From Bacteroidaceae bacterium (GTDB lineage: Bacteria > Bacteroidota > Bacteroidia > Bacteroidales > Bacteroidaceae): a DNA stretch of 64,000 nt. Numbering within the stretch: position 1 is the first letter of the stretch; every line of letters begins with the position of its first letter. This document shows, one piece after another, positions 18,919 to 28,225 of the stretch. The stretch spans positions 124,001 to 188,000 of the forward strand of contig JAFYPU010000006.1 of NCBI GenBank assembly GCA_017547385.1, given 5' to 3'. The position numbers and the translations under genes were made by a program. The notes under the pieces were generated by a model, which worked only from the letters and a program-made list of their open reading frames with translations, ran no database searches and had not been told where the DNA came from.

Positions 18919-20841
18919 TTATTTTGTAAGGATTTTCAGAGTTTTTGTCGAATTTCTAGTTTGTAAGCTTGCAACGTAGACACCTGCGGTCAATTGGGGG
19001 AGATGTATGATGTTTGTTCCTTTCTTTGTGGATGCTTGGTAGACAATGCGTCCGTCCATATTGGTCAGTGTCAGCGTGCCGTTTTCGCTTGTTTGGTGGT
19101 ATTTGATGGAATGATAATCTTCTGTAGCAAGAACTTCGAACACATCGTCGTTGAACTCAGATGAGATTCCGGTGATTGTGAGTGGGGTCTGGGCTGCGTT
19201 TACCACATAGCCAGTGTTTTGGTCTATAAGCATGGCAACGATACGTGCATTGTTCGGATTTTGAATATTGCTTACGTTAAAGCTATATTCGAAGTTGTAA
19301 GTTTCACCGGCTTTTATTTGTTTCGGTACAGAATTGGGGATTCCTTTGCGATGCCCGGCGATACTTAATGCTACGTCATTGAAAGTGAATGGAGTGATTT
19401 TGTAAGGTTGGTTCTCGAAACCATCAAGGTTGTACTCAGTGAGTCCGGTCAGATAATTGGTCTGATAGAACTCACTGCTTTGCATGTTGTCTTCCACCAC
19501 AACGAATGCCAATTGGTAAGAAGCATTGGCGATGTTGATAGCAAAGCGGGTCTGAGAATTTACCGTTACTGTTTGTTTTTCGAAAGAGGCCGTGAGCGAA
19601 ACGTCGGCTATGGTTTTTTCTGCTTGCTCCTTGAGGAAGAAAGTTTCAAATCCTCCGTGCATCATTGAATAGTCGACTATGCCATTTTCTTCAATCTTTA
19701 TCATAGGATCCACCTCGTATCTACGATTTATCCATCCGCTTGGATAACCGGAGAAAAGCATTTCTCGGGCATATCCCTCTACTTCCAAAATGTCGTCCCA
19801 GTGTACGGCAATTCCAATAAAGGTGTCGGGATATTTTTCTTTCATTCGTTCCATGGCCACAATGCCCAACGGACACCATCCGCACCACATGCCGGTTCCT
19901 TCCTCAATGACGGTGCGTCGCTGCGGCTCGAACAAGAATCCCACAACGTATGCTTTGAGTGTGTCGGGTCTTTCGCCTTCAATCCCTGTCCAGAGTTTGT
20001 AATTAAGGGTGTCTCCCGGGTTGATGGGGAATGTTTCGTCAAATTCGAAAAGAAATTTTTCACCAGGCTGCAGACCGATTCCATTGTATTCGCGGCGGAG
20101 CTCTTTGCCTCCCACTTCACAGAAAGCAACGAAATTGTCAAGAACATCTGTGGTGTTCGAGCGCAGCCAACCGGAAATGCGAATGGGGGCTTCACCGATA
20201 GCATGTGTGTCTAATCCGCTTATGATGTCAAAATTTCCGCGACTGCTAGATACGCAGATGTCATCAATGGCAAGAATTTCTTTGTTCGTGCTGCGATTTA
20301 CGAAAGCGACATACACATCTTGACCTACATATGCCCCGAGTGAAACTTGGTGTTCGCTCCAACTGTTTACGGTTTCTTCATTGATTGTTATTAATGCAGA
20401 ATCGCTGAAATTGTCGGGGTGGTTGCCGGTAGTGCTGACGCGAATTTCGTAAGTGTCGCCCACTTTGATGTTATTGCAAATCGACATGCCTCTCCATGTG
20501 AGAAGAGCATCATCGGCATAAATGCGGATACGGCCGGTTATGAGCCAGTCGTTTGCAGCTTCGGTTGTGCTACCTGTAGTTGCTTTGTATTTAGAGGTGC
20601 TTGCTGCGTAGCGGTTCGTACTTCCGCTTTCTCGCAAGCAAACCCAAGCATAGCCTTGGTCAATTCCCTCTTGCACCATTGTGAAGTGGTGGGTTTGTCC
20701 ATCAAGATCATAGGTGGAATAATCCGTTGGTATTCCATTACTAAAATCATTTTGATGCGAGTAAATCACATCACTTTGTGCGTACGCAGGAACGCCTATA
20801 CCTAATATATATATAAGGAATAAACAGATGTTTTGTTTCAT
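18919..20841 (-). CDS. Choice-of-anchor J / Omp28-like thioredoxin protein with T9SS-type tail
   Basis: A 640-residue exported protein with a signal peptide (cleavage near AYAQ, residue 22). Residues about 27-200 form a cleaved-adhesin/choice-of-anchor J-like domain (HQNDFSNGIPTDYSTYDLDG ... FVNRSTNKEILAIDDICV). A thioredoxin-like segment follows with C320-G-W-C323 in GTGMWCGWCPLGIV. The C-terminus (LTNMDGRIVY... LTAGVYVASLQ... KTLKILTK) matches the T9SS type A pattern. It belongs to a run of four minus-strand genes for large secreted proteins. The fusion of an adhesin-like domain with a CxxC domain suggests a surface-anchored thiol protein; the substrate is unknown. Confidence 0.75.
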   Translation of the reverse strand: MKQNICLFLIYILGIGVPAYAQSDVIYSHQNDFSNGIPTDYSTYDLDGQTHHFTMVQEGIDQGYAWVCLRESGSTNRYAASTSKYKATTGSTTEAANDWLITGRIRIYADDALLTWRGMSICNNIKVGDTYEIRVSTTGNHPDNFSDSALITINEETVNSWSEHQVSLGAYVGQDVYVAFVNRSTNKEILAIDDICVSSSRGNFDIISGLDTHAIGEAPIRISGWLRSNTTDVLDNFVAFCEVGGKELRREYNGIGLQPGEKFLFEFDETFPINPGDTLNYKLWTGIEGERPDTLKAYVVGFLFEPQRRTVIEEGTGMWCGWCPLGIVAMERMKEKYPDTFIGIAVHWDDILEVEGYAREMLFSGYPSGWINRRYEVDPMIKIEENGIVDYSMMHGGFETFFLKEQAEKTIADVSLTASFEKQTVTVNSQTRFAINIANASYQLAFVVVEDNMQSSEFYQTNYLTGLTEYNLDGFENQPYKITPFTFNDVALSIAGHRKGIPNSVPKQIKAGETYNFEYSFNVSNIQNPNNARIVAMLIDQNTGYVVNAAQTPLTITGISSEFNDDVFEVLATEDYHSIKYHQTSENGTLTLTNMDGRIVYQASTKKGTNIIHLPQLTAGVYVASLQTRNSTKTLKILTK

Positions 20842-20884
20842 GGGAGGAACAGAGGAAGGTTCTGACGTTTTTGAGAGAATAAGA

Positions 20885-20910
20885 CAGAGGTGGGAAGAAG
20901 CCCACCTCTG
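20885..20910 (-). terminator. Hairpin terminator of the Asp-box protein gene
   Basis: A perfect 10-bp stem CAGAGGTGGG/CCCACCTCTG with a 6-nt loop is followed on the minus strand by TCTTATTCTC. It lies 9 bp past the stop of the 20919-22235 gene. The T-run is weak. Confidence 0.6.
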
Positions 20911-20918
20911 ATATTTAA

Positions 20919-22235
20919 TTATTGTTTGGAAATTTTTCCGCTGATTGTTTGTCCGTTAACTTTGGCTCTATAAATGTATGTGCCGGGATTCAGGTGGTCT
21001 ACGTTGATGCTGTTTCCTGATGAAAGCACTGACACCGGACGGCCACTCAAATCGTAAATAGCAGCTTGCTCTGCTTGATTAGAGAAATTCAAAGAAGAAC
21101 CATTGAATGTGGCTGAATTGTTGCCCATTCCCAAGTTTTTAATTCCGGTAACCTTCGGGAGATCAGCTTTGGCCAATCTGTAGAGGCCGCTATTGCTTGT
21201 GGTCGCAAAGGGAGGCTCATAAGCTGCGAGGTAAACATATTCTTCGTCCGCACGGATGAACATCGGTGTGAAATAGGTGCCGCTGGAGTAAGGGATACCA
21301 TTGCTCAGTGTGCTCCAGTTTTCGCCGCCGTCGTTTGTGTAGTAAAGACCGCTTTGTTGCATGCCCACAAAAAGATCGTTGCCAGATGCGTAAATGGCGC
21401 GGATGTTATTGTCGTCTGTACCTTCAGGACGCTCAATTGCACTCCAGACCCCATTTTCGTCTAAGGTTTCAATGAAGGGCACTTCAGTGGAATAGTTCAT
21501 AACACTACGTCCTGTGCAGAGTTTTCCTTGGTAGATTGTGTACACCGCCATAAAGTTGGAGTCGCTGCGGATGGTCTCCCAAGAGTTTGTTTCAGGCAAG
21601 TAGCGGAAAACAAAATAAACACCGAAAGCATAGAGTTCGCCATTGTAAGATGCAAGACTATAGATGTTTTCCACCGGACGCTTGCCTAATTTGGGGTCTT
21701 CTTCGCCATAGGAGAGTGCATTTATATCTGTTTGTTTCCATGTTTCTCCATTGTCCTCGGAATAGATAATGCCACCGCCGGCGAAGTCTCCCAAGAAGAG
21801 TTTTCCGTCGTGCATAGTGAGGGCGTAAGCCACGGAATAGTCAGCTTCTTCTCCTAAAGCGTCTTCCACTGCACGTTTGTAGCTGAGCAACTCCCAAGTT
21901 TTTCCGCCATCATTAGAACGTGCAACGCGGCATGCGTTGCCGGCTGCAAATATATATTCGTCGTTTTCGTAGAAGATGTTATATGCATAGTCCACGACGT
22001 CGGCTTTCTTCCATGTTTGGCCTTTGTCTTCTGAAAAATAAATGCCACCGGTAAAATCATATTGGTAGTCGGCCAAAATGAGGTTGCCGTTGCTGGCAAT
22101 GTGGAAGGCGTTGGTTGCAGGCAACTTGTAGATTTGTTCCCAAGCAACTTCTTGCGCAAAGATGTTTGTGCTAAGCATGATGCTCAAAAGTAACATAATG
22201 CTTTTGATGGTTTTTGAGTAATTTCTTTTTGTCAT
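20919..22235 (-). CDS. Secreted Asp-box (BNR) beta-propeller protein with T9SS-type tail
   Basis: A 438-residue exported protein (signal peptide ending near NIFAQ, residue 28). At least four Asp-box motifs are visible: SEDKGQTW, SNDGGKTW, SEDNGETW and TNDGGENW, which point to a sortilin/sialidase-type beta-propeller. The sialidase catalytic triad is not recognised, so it is more likely a binding propeller. The C-terminus (AIYDLSGRPVSVL... LNPGTYIYRAKVNGQTISGKISKQ) is a T9SS type A-like sorting domain. It is upstream of and codirectional with the Omp28-like cluster. Confidence 0.77.
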   Translation of the reverse strand: MTKRNYSKTIKSIMLLLSIMLSTNIFAQEVAWEQIYKLPATNAFHIASNGNLILADYQYDFTGGIYFSEDKGQTWKKADVVDYAYNIFYENDEYIFAAGNACRVARSNDGGKTWELLSYKRAVEDALGEEADYSVAYALTMHDGKLFLGDFAGGGIIYSEDNGETWKQTDINALSYGEEDPKLGKRPVENIYSLASYNGELYAFGVYFVFRYLPETNSWETIRSDSNFMAVYTIYQGKLCTGRSVMNYSTEVPFIETLDENGVWSAIERPEGTDDNNIRAIYASGNDLFVGMQQSGLYYTNDGGENWSTLSNGIPYSSGTYFTPMFIRADEEYVYLAAYEPPFATTSNSGLYRLAKADLPKVTGIKNLGMGNNSATFNGSSLNFSNQAEQAAIYDLSGRPVSVLSSGNSINVDHLNPGTYIYRAKVNGQTISGKISKQ

Positions 22236-22314
22236 GATATTTATAGTTTAGGAATTATTTCGCGCAAATATATACATAAAATGTGTAAAAGTGTGGACAA
22301 AGTAAAAAAATGTG

Positions 22315-22359
22315 TATAAAACGACGAAAGGGATACGCACAATGGCGTATCCCTTTCGT
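22315..22359 (-). terminator. Intrinsic terminator of pckA
   Basis: A perfect 15-bp stem ACGAAAGGGATACGC/GCGTATCCCTTTCGT (22324-22338 with 22345-22359) with a 6-nt loop is followed on the minus strand by CGTTTTATAC. It lies 34 bp past the pckA stop. Confidence 0.85.
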
Positions 22360-22392
22360 GATTTCTATCTTTTTGATAGTTTGTTCGAGCTA

Positions 22393-24000
22393 TTAGAGCT
22401 TCGGACCGGCAGCTACGAGAGCCTGACCGGCTTCGTTACCGGTGAACTTAGCGAAGTTCTTGATGAAGCGACCGGCGAGGTCCTTAGCCTTTTCTTCCCA
22501 CTTGCAAGCGCACTCGTAAGTGTCGCGGGGGTCGAGGATGTTAGGATCAACGTTGGGCAATTCTGTGGGAACTACGAAGTTGAAGTAAGGAATAGTCTTG
22601 GTAGGAGCAGTGTTGATGCTGCCGTCGAGGATAGCGTCGATGATACCGCGAGTATCCTTGATAGAGATACGCTTGCCGCTACCGTTCCAACCAGTGTTCA
22701 CGAGGTAAGCCTTAGCACCTACTGCGTTCATCTTCTTAACGAGTTCTTCTGCGTACTTAGTGGGGTGCAAGCTCAAGAAGGCTGCGCCGAAGCAAGCAGA
22801 GAATGTAGGAGTGGGCTCGGTGATGCCGCGCTCAGTACCTGCCAACTTAGCGGTGAAGCCAGAGAGGAAGTAGTATTGAGCTTGTTGGTCGTCGAGGATA
22901 GATACGGGAGGCAATACACCGAAAGCATCAGCAGAGAGGAAAATTACCTGGTGAGCGTGAGGACCCTTAGATACGGGTTTCACGATGTTGTTGATGTGTT
23001 CGATGGGGTAAGAAACACGAGTGTTCTCAGTAACGCTCTTGTCTGCGAAGTCAATCTTGCCGTCAGCAGCAACAGTTACGTTCTCGAGGAGAGCGTTGCG
23101 GCGGATAGCGTTGTAGATGTCGGGTTCGCTTTCCTTGTCGAGGTTGATAACCTTAGCGTAGCAACCGCCTTCGTAGTTGAAAACACCTTCTTCGTCCCAA
23201 CCATGTTCGTCGTCACCGATGAGGAGACGCTTGGGGTCAGTAGAAAGAGTGGTCTTACCAGTACCGGAGAGACCGAAGAAGATTGCAGTGTCAGTGCCTT
23301 CCATGTTGGTGTTGGCAGAGCAGTGCATAGAAGCGATGCCCTTCAAGGGATTCAGGTAGTTCATGATTGAGAACATACCCTTCTTCATCTCACCGCCGTA
23401 CCAAGTGTTCAGAATTACCTGTTCGTTGGTCTTGAGGTTGAAGACAGTGGCAGTTTCAGAGTTGAGGCCGAGTTCTTTGTAGTTGTCAACCTTGGTCTTA
23501 GAAGCGTTGTAGCATACGAAGTCGGGTTCGCCATAAGCTGCGAGTTCTTCTTCAGTGGGGCGGATGAACATGTTCTTTACGAAGTGTGCCTGCCAAGCTA
23601 CTTCCATGATGAAGCGAACTTTCAGACGAGTAGCGGGGTTAGCACCGCAGAAAGTATCCATCACGAAGAGACGCTTGCCGCTGAGCTGCTTAACAGCCTT
23701 AGCCTTGAGGTCGGCCCAAGCTTCTTCAGAAACGGGCTTGTTGTCGTTCTTATATTCTTCAGAAGTCCACCAAACGGTGTCTTTGCTTGCTTCGTTCATA
23801 ACGAAGAACTTGTCCTTGGGCGAACGGCCGGTGTAGATACCGGTCATTACGTTCACGGTGTCGAGTTCAGTTACCTGACCCACTTCGAAGCCTTCGAGGC
23901 CGGCCTTGGTTTCTTCTTCGAAGAGCACTTCGTAAGAAGGGTTGTGCAGCACTTCAACAGCTCCGGTGATACCGTACTTGCTTAAATCTAATGTTGCCAT
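22393..24000 (-). CDS. pckA: Phosphoenolpyruvate carboxykinase (ATP)
   Basis: A 535-residue ATP-dependent PEPCK that interconverts oxaloacetate plus ATP with PEP plus CO2 and ADP. In anaerobic Bacteroidetes it can run in the CO2-fixing direction. The P-loop [11 protein letters not shown], the kinase-2 motif LIGDDEHGW and YGGEMKKG are all present. The start was set at ATG 24000 ([11 protein letters not shown]), giving the usual family length; the longer frame adds 61 unlikely residues. A -7 TAAATTTG lies 72 bp upstream. It is divergent from upp across a 480-bp gap that holds a 73-bp repeat element. Confidence 0.97.
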   Translation of the reverse strand: MATLDLSKYGITGAVEVLHNPSYEVLFEEETKAGLEGFEVGQVTELDTVNVMTGIYTGRSPKDKFFVMNEASKDTVWWTSEEYKNDNKPVSEEAWADLKAKAVKQLSGKRLFVMDTFCGANPATRLKVRFIMEVAWQAHFVKNMFIRPTEEELAAYGEPDFVCYNASKTKVDNYKELGLNSETATVFNLKTNEQVILNTWYGGEMKKGMFSIMNYLNPLKGIASMHCSANTNMEGTDTAIFFGLSGTGKTTLSTDPKRLLIGDDEHGWDEEGVFNYEGGCYAKVINLDKESEPDIYNAIRRNALLENVTVAADGKIDFADKSVTENTRVSYPIEHINNIVKPVSKGPHAHQVIFLSADAFGVLPPVSILDDQQAQYYFLSGFTAKLAGTERGITEPTPTFSACFGAAFLSLHPTKYAEELVKKMNAVGAKAYLVNTGWNGSGKRISIKDTRGIIDAILDGSINTAPTKTIPYFNFVVPTELPNVDPNILDPRDTYECACKWEEKAKDLAGRFIKNFAKFTGNEAGQALVAAGPKL

Positions 24001-24071
24001 AATTGTTTGAGGTATTAAAAAATTAGGAATTGCTTTGAATGTGTATGACCCCATCTCGCATGAAGTCGTAG

Positions 24072-24100
24072 CAAATTTACGAAAAACTTTTTTCCGCAAA
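24072..24100 (-). promoter_or_regulatory. Probable pckA promoter
   Basis: On the minus strand TTTG (24097-24100) precedes TAAATTTG (24072-24079) by 17 bp, slightly shorter than the usual 19-21 bp. Confidence 0.5.
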
Positions 24101-24309
24101 AAAAAATGCACATTTAATTGCTTGACTTTTGTGCTTTTTTGGGGAAAATCAAGTCGGGAAAGTTGTATTTGCAAAATATGCATAGCAAAATATATGTGGG
24201 CTTATCGCAAATGCAGGGGTGTTTCAGAGTGATACACATGGGGGCAGAAGATTTGTCTCATGCGTCTTGGTGATGGTTGGGCAGGCTTGAAAATTCCGAT
24301 GGGCTTTTC

Positions 24310-24382
24310 CCGAAAATCTGCAGTGCTTGCAGAATTTTTTGCAGTGCTTGCAGAAATTTCTAAACGCCTTGCAGATTTTTGC
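24310..24382. repeat. 73-bp three-core 21-bp-module element (copy 3)
   Basis: Cores GCAGTGCTTGC (24320), GCAGTGCTTGC (24341) and AAACGCCTTGC (24362). This is the only copy in which cores 1 and 2 are identical direct repeats, so the hairpin seen in other copies cannot form. It lies in the divergent pckA/upp gap, just upstream of the upp promoter. A right flank near 24409 (AAAGTGTCAGG) is shared with copy 7. Confidence 0.9.
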
Positions 24383-24423
24383 CTGTTCGGAAGGCAGATT
24401 TCGTGTAAAGTGTCAGGAGGTCC

Positions 24424-24454
24424 TTGGCGGATTGGCGAGATTGCTATACTTTTG
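24424..24454 (+). promoter_or_regulatory. upp promoter
   Basis: TTG (24424-24426) and TACTTTTG (24447-24454) are 20 bp apart, fitting the Bacteroidetes consensus. The predicted leader before the upp ATG is about 20 nt. Confidence 0.65.
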
Positions 24455-24480
24455 TTGAGAAACCAAGAAATCAAAGAACA

Positions 24481-25146
24481 ATGAAGGTAATCAATCTTGG
24501 AGCCACTCATTCGGTGGTGAATGCTTATATGGCTCAGCTGCGCGATGTTGAATTGCAGAAAAACCGAACGCTCTTTCGCAACAATCTGAAACGCATTGGC
24601 CATGCCATGGCTTACGAACTGAGTCGCACGTTGGCTTATTCGGACAAAGAGGTACGTACTCCCTTAGGGGTGAAGGTGGTGCCCACTTACGATGACCGCG
24701 TTGTGGTGGGAACGGTGTTGCGAGCCGGACTGGCTTTTCACGAAGGTTTTTTGGATATTTTTGACGGGGCAGACAGTGCTTTTGTTTCGGCCTATCGTGA
24801 TGAGGGAAGCCGTGAGGAGTTGCAAATCTACATCGACTATCTCGCCACACCGAAGTTGGATGGTTGCACATTCTTGTTGGTGGACCCGATGCTGGCCACA
24901 GGTGGCAGCATGGAGCTTGCTTATAAGGCATTCGTGCGAGCCGGTGTTCCGGCCCGACTGCACATATGCTCGGTCATTGCTTCTCGCGAGGGCATCGAGC
25001 GTTTGCAGAGGGTGTTCCCTTCAGACGAGGTTACGCTCTGGGTGGCCGGTGTTGATGACGAACTGAATGAAGCAGCCTACATCGTGCCCGGATTGGGTGA
25101 TGCGGGCGATTTGTGTTTCGGACCGAAGCTTTCGGGTGTTTTTTAA
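24481..25146 (+). CDS. upp: Uracil phosphoribosyltransferase
   Basis: A 221-residue pyrimidine-salvage enzyme that forms UMP from uracil and PRPP. The PRPP-binding loop FLLVDPMLATGGSM and the uracil-binding C-terminal stretch PGLGDAGDLCFGPK are intact. The start was taken at ATG 24481 (MKVINLG); the frame extends 19 codons upstream, but that extension overlaps the promoter. A strong bidirectional terminator follows at 25209-25272. Confidence 0.97.
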   Translation: MKVINLGATHSVVNAYMAQLRDVELQKNRTLFRNNLKRIGHAMAYELSRTLAYSDKEVRTPLGVKVVPTYDDRVVVGTVLRAGLAFHEGFLDIFDGADSAFVSAYRDEGSREELQIYIDYLATPKLDGCTFLLVDPMLATGGSMELAYKAFVRAGVPARLHICSVIASREGIERLQRVFPSDEVTLWVAGVDDELNEAAYIVPGLGDAGDLCFGPKLSGVF

Positions 25147-25208
25147 GGCCGGGGTCGGTAGCCGTCTGGCGATGTAATGAAACCGGGATGGCTTTGCATC
25201 GTCAGTGC

Positions 25209-25272
25209 CGTTGAAAGAAAAAAACGGGGACAACTGCTTGAAAACTCAAGTGGTTGTCCCCGAACTTTTTTT
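25209..25272. terminator. Bidirectional terminator between upp and the thioredoxin-like lipoprotein
   Basis: A 17-bp stem (25225-25241 with 25246-25262, one mismatch region) has a 4-nt loop. A run of seven T follows on the plus strand (25266-25272) and a TTTTTTTC run on the minus strand (25217-25224). It serves both convergent genes. Confidence 0.9.
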
Positions 25273-25296
25273 GAGAGCGGTGGAAATCGTTTGTGA

Positions 25297-26295
25297 TTAC
25301 TTCAGCAAATCCGAAACCCTCTGTTCCAAATTTTTCGGTGCAATGTCGCGTGCCACGATGCGTCCCTCGGCATTGAGTAACAGGATGCCCGGAATGTGTC
25401 GAACGCCGAGCAGACTGACAAGGGGGGAGGAAAAGGCGCGACCGTCGCAGATGGTGGGAACGCTCTGCAGCGTGTCGGTTTGCAGTCGCTTGTCGATGAG
25501 TCTGCGGTCGGTGTCGAGCGAAATGATAAGCATTCCCAACTTGTCTTTATGGGCGTTGCGCAAACGGCGAAGCGTCTGAAAAAGATAAGGTGTGTCGTTG
25601 CTCCATCCGGCGCAGAAGAGGATGATGGCCGGCTTGCCTTTCAACTCGTGGGCCATCACTTCTCTTCCATCGATGGTGGCAGCCTTGAAATCGGGCAGTG
25701 GCTTTCCGACGGTGTTTACCAACATTCCGCGATAATAACTGTCGAGGCGGGAAACTTCCGCATTGTCGGGCTGGGCTTTACGGATAGCGTCCAGCAATCC
25801 GAGAGCACTTTCTTCAAAATGTTCGGGCTTGAGGAAGTGCTCTTTCAGTACGGCAACGGCGGCTTGCGTACCGGCATTGTCGCGAATGAATTGGGCGGCT
25901 GCCATCTGTATGTCCGATACAGATTTTTTGAGATTATGCAATCGGAAATCGGTGAGCAGTTCGTTTTCCTCTGTACCGGTGATTTCGGTGGCCGAAAGGT
26001 GTCCGGCATTTCCTTTCACCTTGATTTCTTCTCCCGGCTCGGCGATGATGGGTAGCTCCGAAAAGTTGGGAAAAAGCAATGTCAGTGTGGTGGATTTGGC
26101 CAAAGGTCTTTCATATTCGAAATCGCCGTTCTCGATTTTCAGTGTGTCGAGACCGGGAAATACACCTTCCGGGCTGTAAATGTAGCACTCGGCTTGTTTG
26201 ATGCTCTTAAAGCTTCCGGTGATACGGATACGGTCATCGGCCACTCCGCACGAGGCGAGCAGCAAGGTGAACAATAGGAACGGAATTTTCTGCAT
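25297..26295 (-). CDS. DUF4369/thioredoxin-fold lipoprotein without redox cysteines
   Basis: A 332-residue lipoprotein starting at MQKIPFLLF (ATG 26295) with lipobox LLASC. The N-terminal domain (about 20-110) is DUF4369-like (GSFKSIKQAECYIYS). The C-terminal domain (about 200-332) has the TlpA/AhpC-like thioredoxin fold (GKPLPDFKAATIDGREV ... HIPGILLLNAEGRIVARDI). The position of the usual WCxxC reads FCAGWSND, so the second cysteine is missing and the tryptophan is displaced. It is unlikely to be a standard thiol-disulfide oxidoreductase. It is transcribed alone and converges on upp. Confidence 0.8.
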   Translation of the reverse strand: MQKIPFLLFTLLLASCGVADDRIRITGSFKSIKQAECYIYSPEGVFPGLDTLKIENGDFEYERPLAKSTTLTLLFPNFSELPIIAEPGEEIKVKGNAGHLSATEITGTEENELLTDFRLHNLKKSVSDIQMAAAQFIRDNAGTQAAVAVLKEHFLKPEHFEESALGLLDAIRKAQPDNAEVSRLDSYYRGMLVNTVGKPLPDFKAATIDGREVMAHELKGKPAIILFCAGWSNDTPYLFQTLRRLRNAHKDKLGMLIISLDTDRRLIDKRLQTDTLQSVPTICDGRAFSSPLVSLLGVRHIPGILLLNAEGRIVARDIAPKNLEQRVSDLLK

Positions 26296-26303
26296 GCGAT
26301 TGA

Positions 26304-26351
26304 GAAAAGCAAAAGTCCCAAGGCACACAGTCGAGGCGTGTCTTGGGACTT
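26304..26351 (-). terminator. Terminator of the OmpA/TPR lipoprotein gene
   Basis: A 10-bp stem AAGTCCCAAG/CTTGGGACTT (26313-26322 with 26342-26351) is followed on the minus strand by TTTTGCTTTTC. It ends within 10 bp of the next gene's start. Confidence 0.7.
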
Positions 26352-26385
26352 CTGTGTTATGCGTTCGCGGAAATGAAATCCGCTA

Positions 26386-28080
26386 TTACTTAATCAGTTC
26401 AAGGAAAGCTGAATTGTTGAAAAGCGACAAGAACTCAAGGTCCTTGGCAGCACGCTCCTTGTACGAGGGATCCAACTTGATGGCTGTGCCGAGGTGGCTG
26501 AGAGCTTCGGCAGCCTTGTTGGTGCGAGCGGCAACGATGGCTTTCAGATAGTTGGTGGTAGCATTTTCGCTGCTGAGACCGGCCAAAGTGGTGGCTGCTC
26601 CGGCATAATCCTTGTTGAGGATCTGTGCGAGCACAGTGCTGTTTGAAGCCTTGCCATTGAGTGCGCTGACAGCCTGAGCGTAGTTACCTTTTGCCACTTG
26701 CAGGTTGCCGAGCAGCTCGCTGTAGTTGGGAGCGGTTGTGGCGCGAGCCAAAAGAGTTTCGGCTTCGTCAATCTTTCCTTCTGCCATAGCTACAAGTGCC
26801 TTGTTCGCAAACACTTCAGGTGCATTGGCATTGAGTGATGCTGCCTTGTCGAGGTAGGCTTTTGCAGCCTCCAGGTCGCTATCTGCGTATGCCAATGCGG
26901 CCATGTTGTTGTAGGCGCGGAAATCATTGGGATACTGCTTGATGGCTGTGGCATAGATGTCTTCTTTGCCGGTAGAGGTGAGTGTGGCAGCGTAGAGCAA
27001 CTCTTCGAGGCTCAACTGTGTGGGATCGTTTTTATACTGGCTTTGGATTTCAGCGTCTGTGCGACCCACGATGTTGTAGTGGATGGTGAGGCGGGCGCGG
27101 CGAAGCTCGGGCAGAATTTCGTCAGCGAGTTCGCTGAAAGCCACAGAAAGGTTGCGGATTTGTGCTTCGCGTTCTTCGGGATCGGGATACATTGACAAAA
27201 CGCGCAGAATGGCATCCTTGTCTTGGATGTTGGATGCGGCAACGAGTTCTTGGAAACCTTCCCAGTCCTCAGCTGTGTAGCGAGTGTTGATGTCGGCGTT
27301 CAGACCGATTTCCTTCAACTGACCGCGCACGTAAGTGGCTGAGCTGCGTTCGCGAGCTGCGGCGAGACGGCTGTTAAGGTCGGTGGCACCATCGGGTGAA
27401 GCGTAGGCAGAAATTTCGATGTCGCCCATCTGAAGTCCTTTCTGGTCTTCCTTGATTTCGCGGAGTGTGCGGATGAAATCCTGCACAGAAGTTGTCTTCA
27501 GCTCGCTGGTACGCACTTTTGCCTGTTGGATGAGGTAGCGAATTTGTGCGCTTTTTGTCTGTGCGATGATGTACTGGTATGCATCCGGAGCTACAGCGGT
27601 GTTGGCACCGGAGAGCGTTTTGCCGAGCAGGGCCGAAGTTGCCACTACGCCATCAGCGATTTTCACTTCGGGCACTTCCACTTGGCGTTTTCCCACTTGG
27701 GCGGTGAAAGTCAGGAACAGTTCGCTCTGTTGCATCTCGGGGATGTAGGCGAATGTGTTACGCATGGTGTAGTTTCCACCCACCTTGTAGGCAATTTCCT
27801 GATTGTTTCCCTGCACTTTTTCTCCCTGGAAAGTGGCAGATTGTCCCACTGCTTCGCCACCGGCATAGCGCAGAACGGGTGTTACAGTAACGATAGCTTT
27901 TTTCTTCATGTATTTTTCGGGAAAGCGACCGTTGATGGTAACGGGAACTTGCCCTGCCACAGCTTCCAGAGGGGAAGGAGTAACGGTGAAGTTGTCGGCC
28001 GAAAGTTCGCCGAGCTTGTTGCAGGAACTCAGTGCCACGGTGGCGGCGAGTGCTGCGGTAAGGAAAAATTTGCTGTTCAT
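26386..28080 (-). CDS. OmpA-like and TPR-repeat lipoprotein
   Basis: A 564-residue lipoprotein (lipobox LSSC, Cys20). Residues about 25-150 form a beta-rich domain (FTVTPSPLEAVAGQVPVTINGRFP). A region near 230-300 resembles an OmpA peptidoglycan-binding domain (IEISAYASPDGATDLNSRLAAARERSSATYV). From about 360 onward TPR-like helical repeats follow (NDFRAYNNMAALAYADSDLEAAKAYLDKAASL). This layout suits an outer-membrane scaffold that contacts peptidoglycan from the periplasm. It is transcribed alone, with a -7 TATCTTTG at 28132-28139. The partners are unknown. Confidence 0.78.
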   Translation of the reverse strand: MNSKFFLTAALAATVALSSCNKLGELSADNFTVTPSPLEAVAGQVPVTINGRFPEKYMKKKAIVTVTPVLRYAGGEAVGQSATFQGEKVQGNNQEIAYKVGGNYTMRNTFAYIPEMQQSELFLTFTAQVGKRQVEVPEVKIADGVVATSALLGKTLSGANTAVAPDAYQYIIAQTKSAQIRYLIQQAKVRTSELKTTSVQDFIRTLREIKEDQKGLQMGDIEISAYASPDGATDLNSRLAAARERSSATYVRGQLKEIGLNADINTRYTAEDWEGFQELVAASNIQDKDAILRVLSMYPDPEEREAQIRNLSVAFSELADEILPELRRARLTIHYNIVGRTDAEIQSQYKNDPTQLSLEELLYAATLTSTGKEDIYATAIKQYPNDFRAYNNMAALAYADSDLEAAKAYLDKAASLNANAPEVFANKALVAMAEGKIDEAETLLARATTAPNYSELLGNLQVAKGNYAQAVSALNGKASNSTVLAQILNKDYAGAATTLAGLSSENATTNYLKAIVAARTNKAAEALSHLGTAIKLDPSYKERAAKDLEFLSLFNNSAFLELIK

Positions 28081-28131
28081 TTGAATATGAATTGAAAGTT
28101 AATTTCTGTTTTTGTGCATTGTTTCTTTGGG

Positions 28132-28139
28132 CAAAGATA
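28132..28139 (-). promoter_or_regulatory. -7-like element of the OmpA/TPR lipoprotein gene
   Basis: TATCTTTG on the minus strand, 51 bp upstream of the start. No clear -33 box is seen. Confidence 0.45.
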
Positions 28140-28225
28140 ATGCGTATGTGGCTTTTTTTGTCGTTTGGATGGGCTTATTTAGTGCTTTTTTTTGAAAAAA
28201 CGGGCGGCGTTTTAACATTTGTAGA

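Noticed and set aside
24202..24603. 133-codon minus-strand ORF between pckA and upp
   Set aside because: It crosses a 73-bp repeat element and the upp start; no domain is visible.
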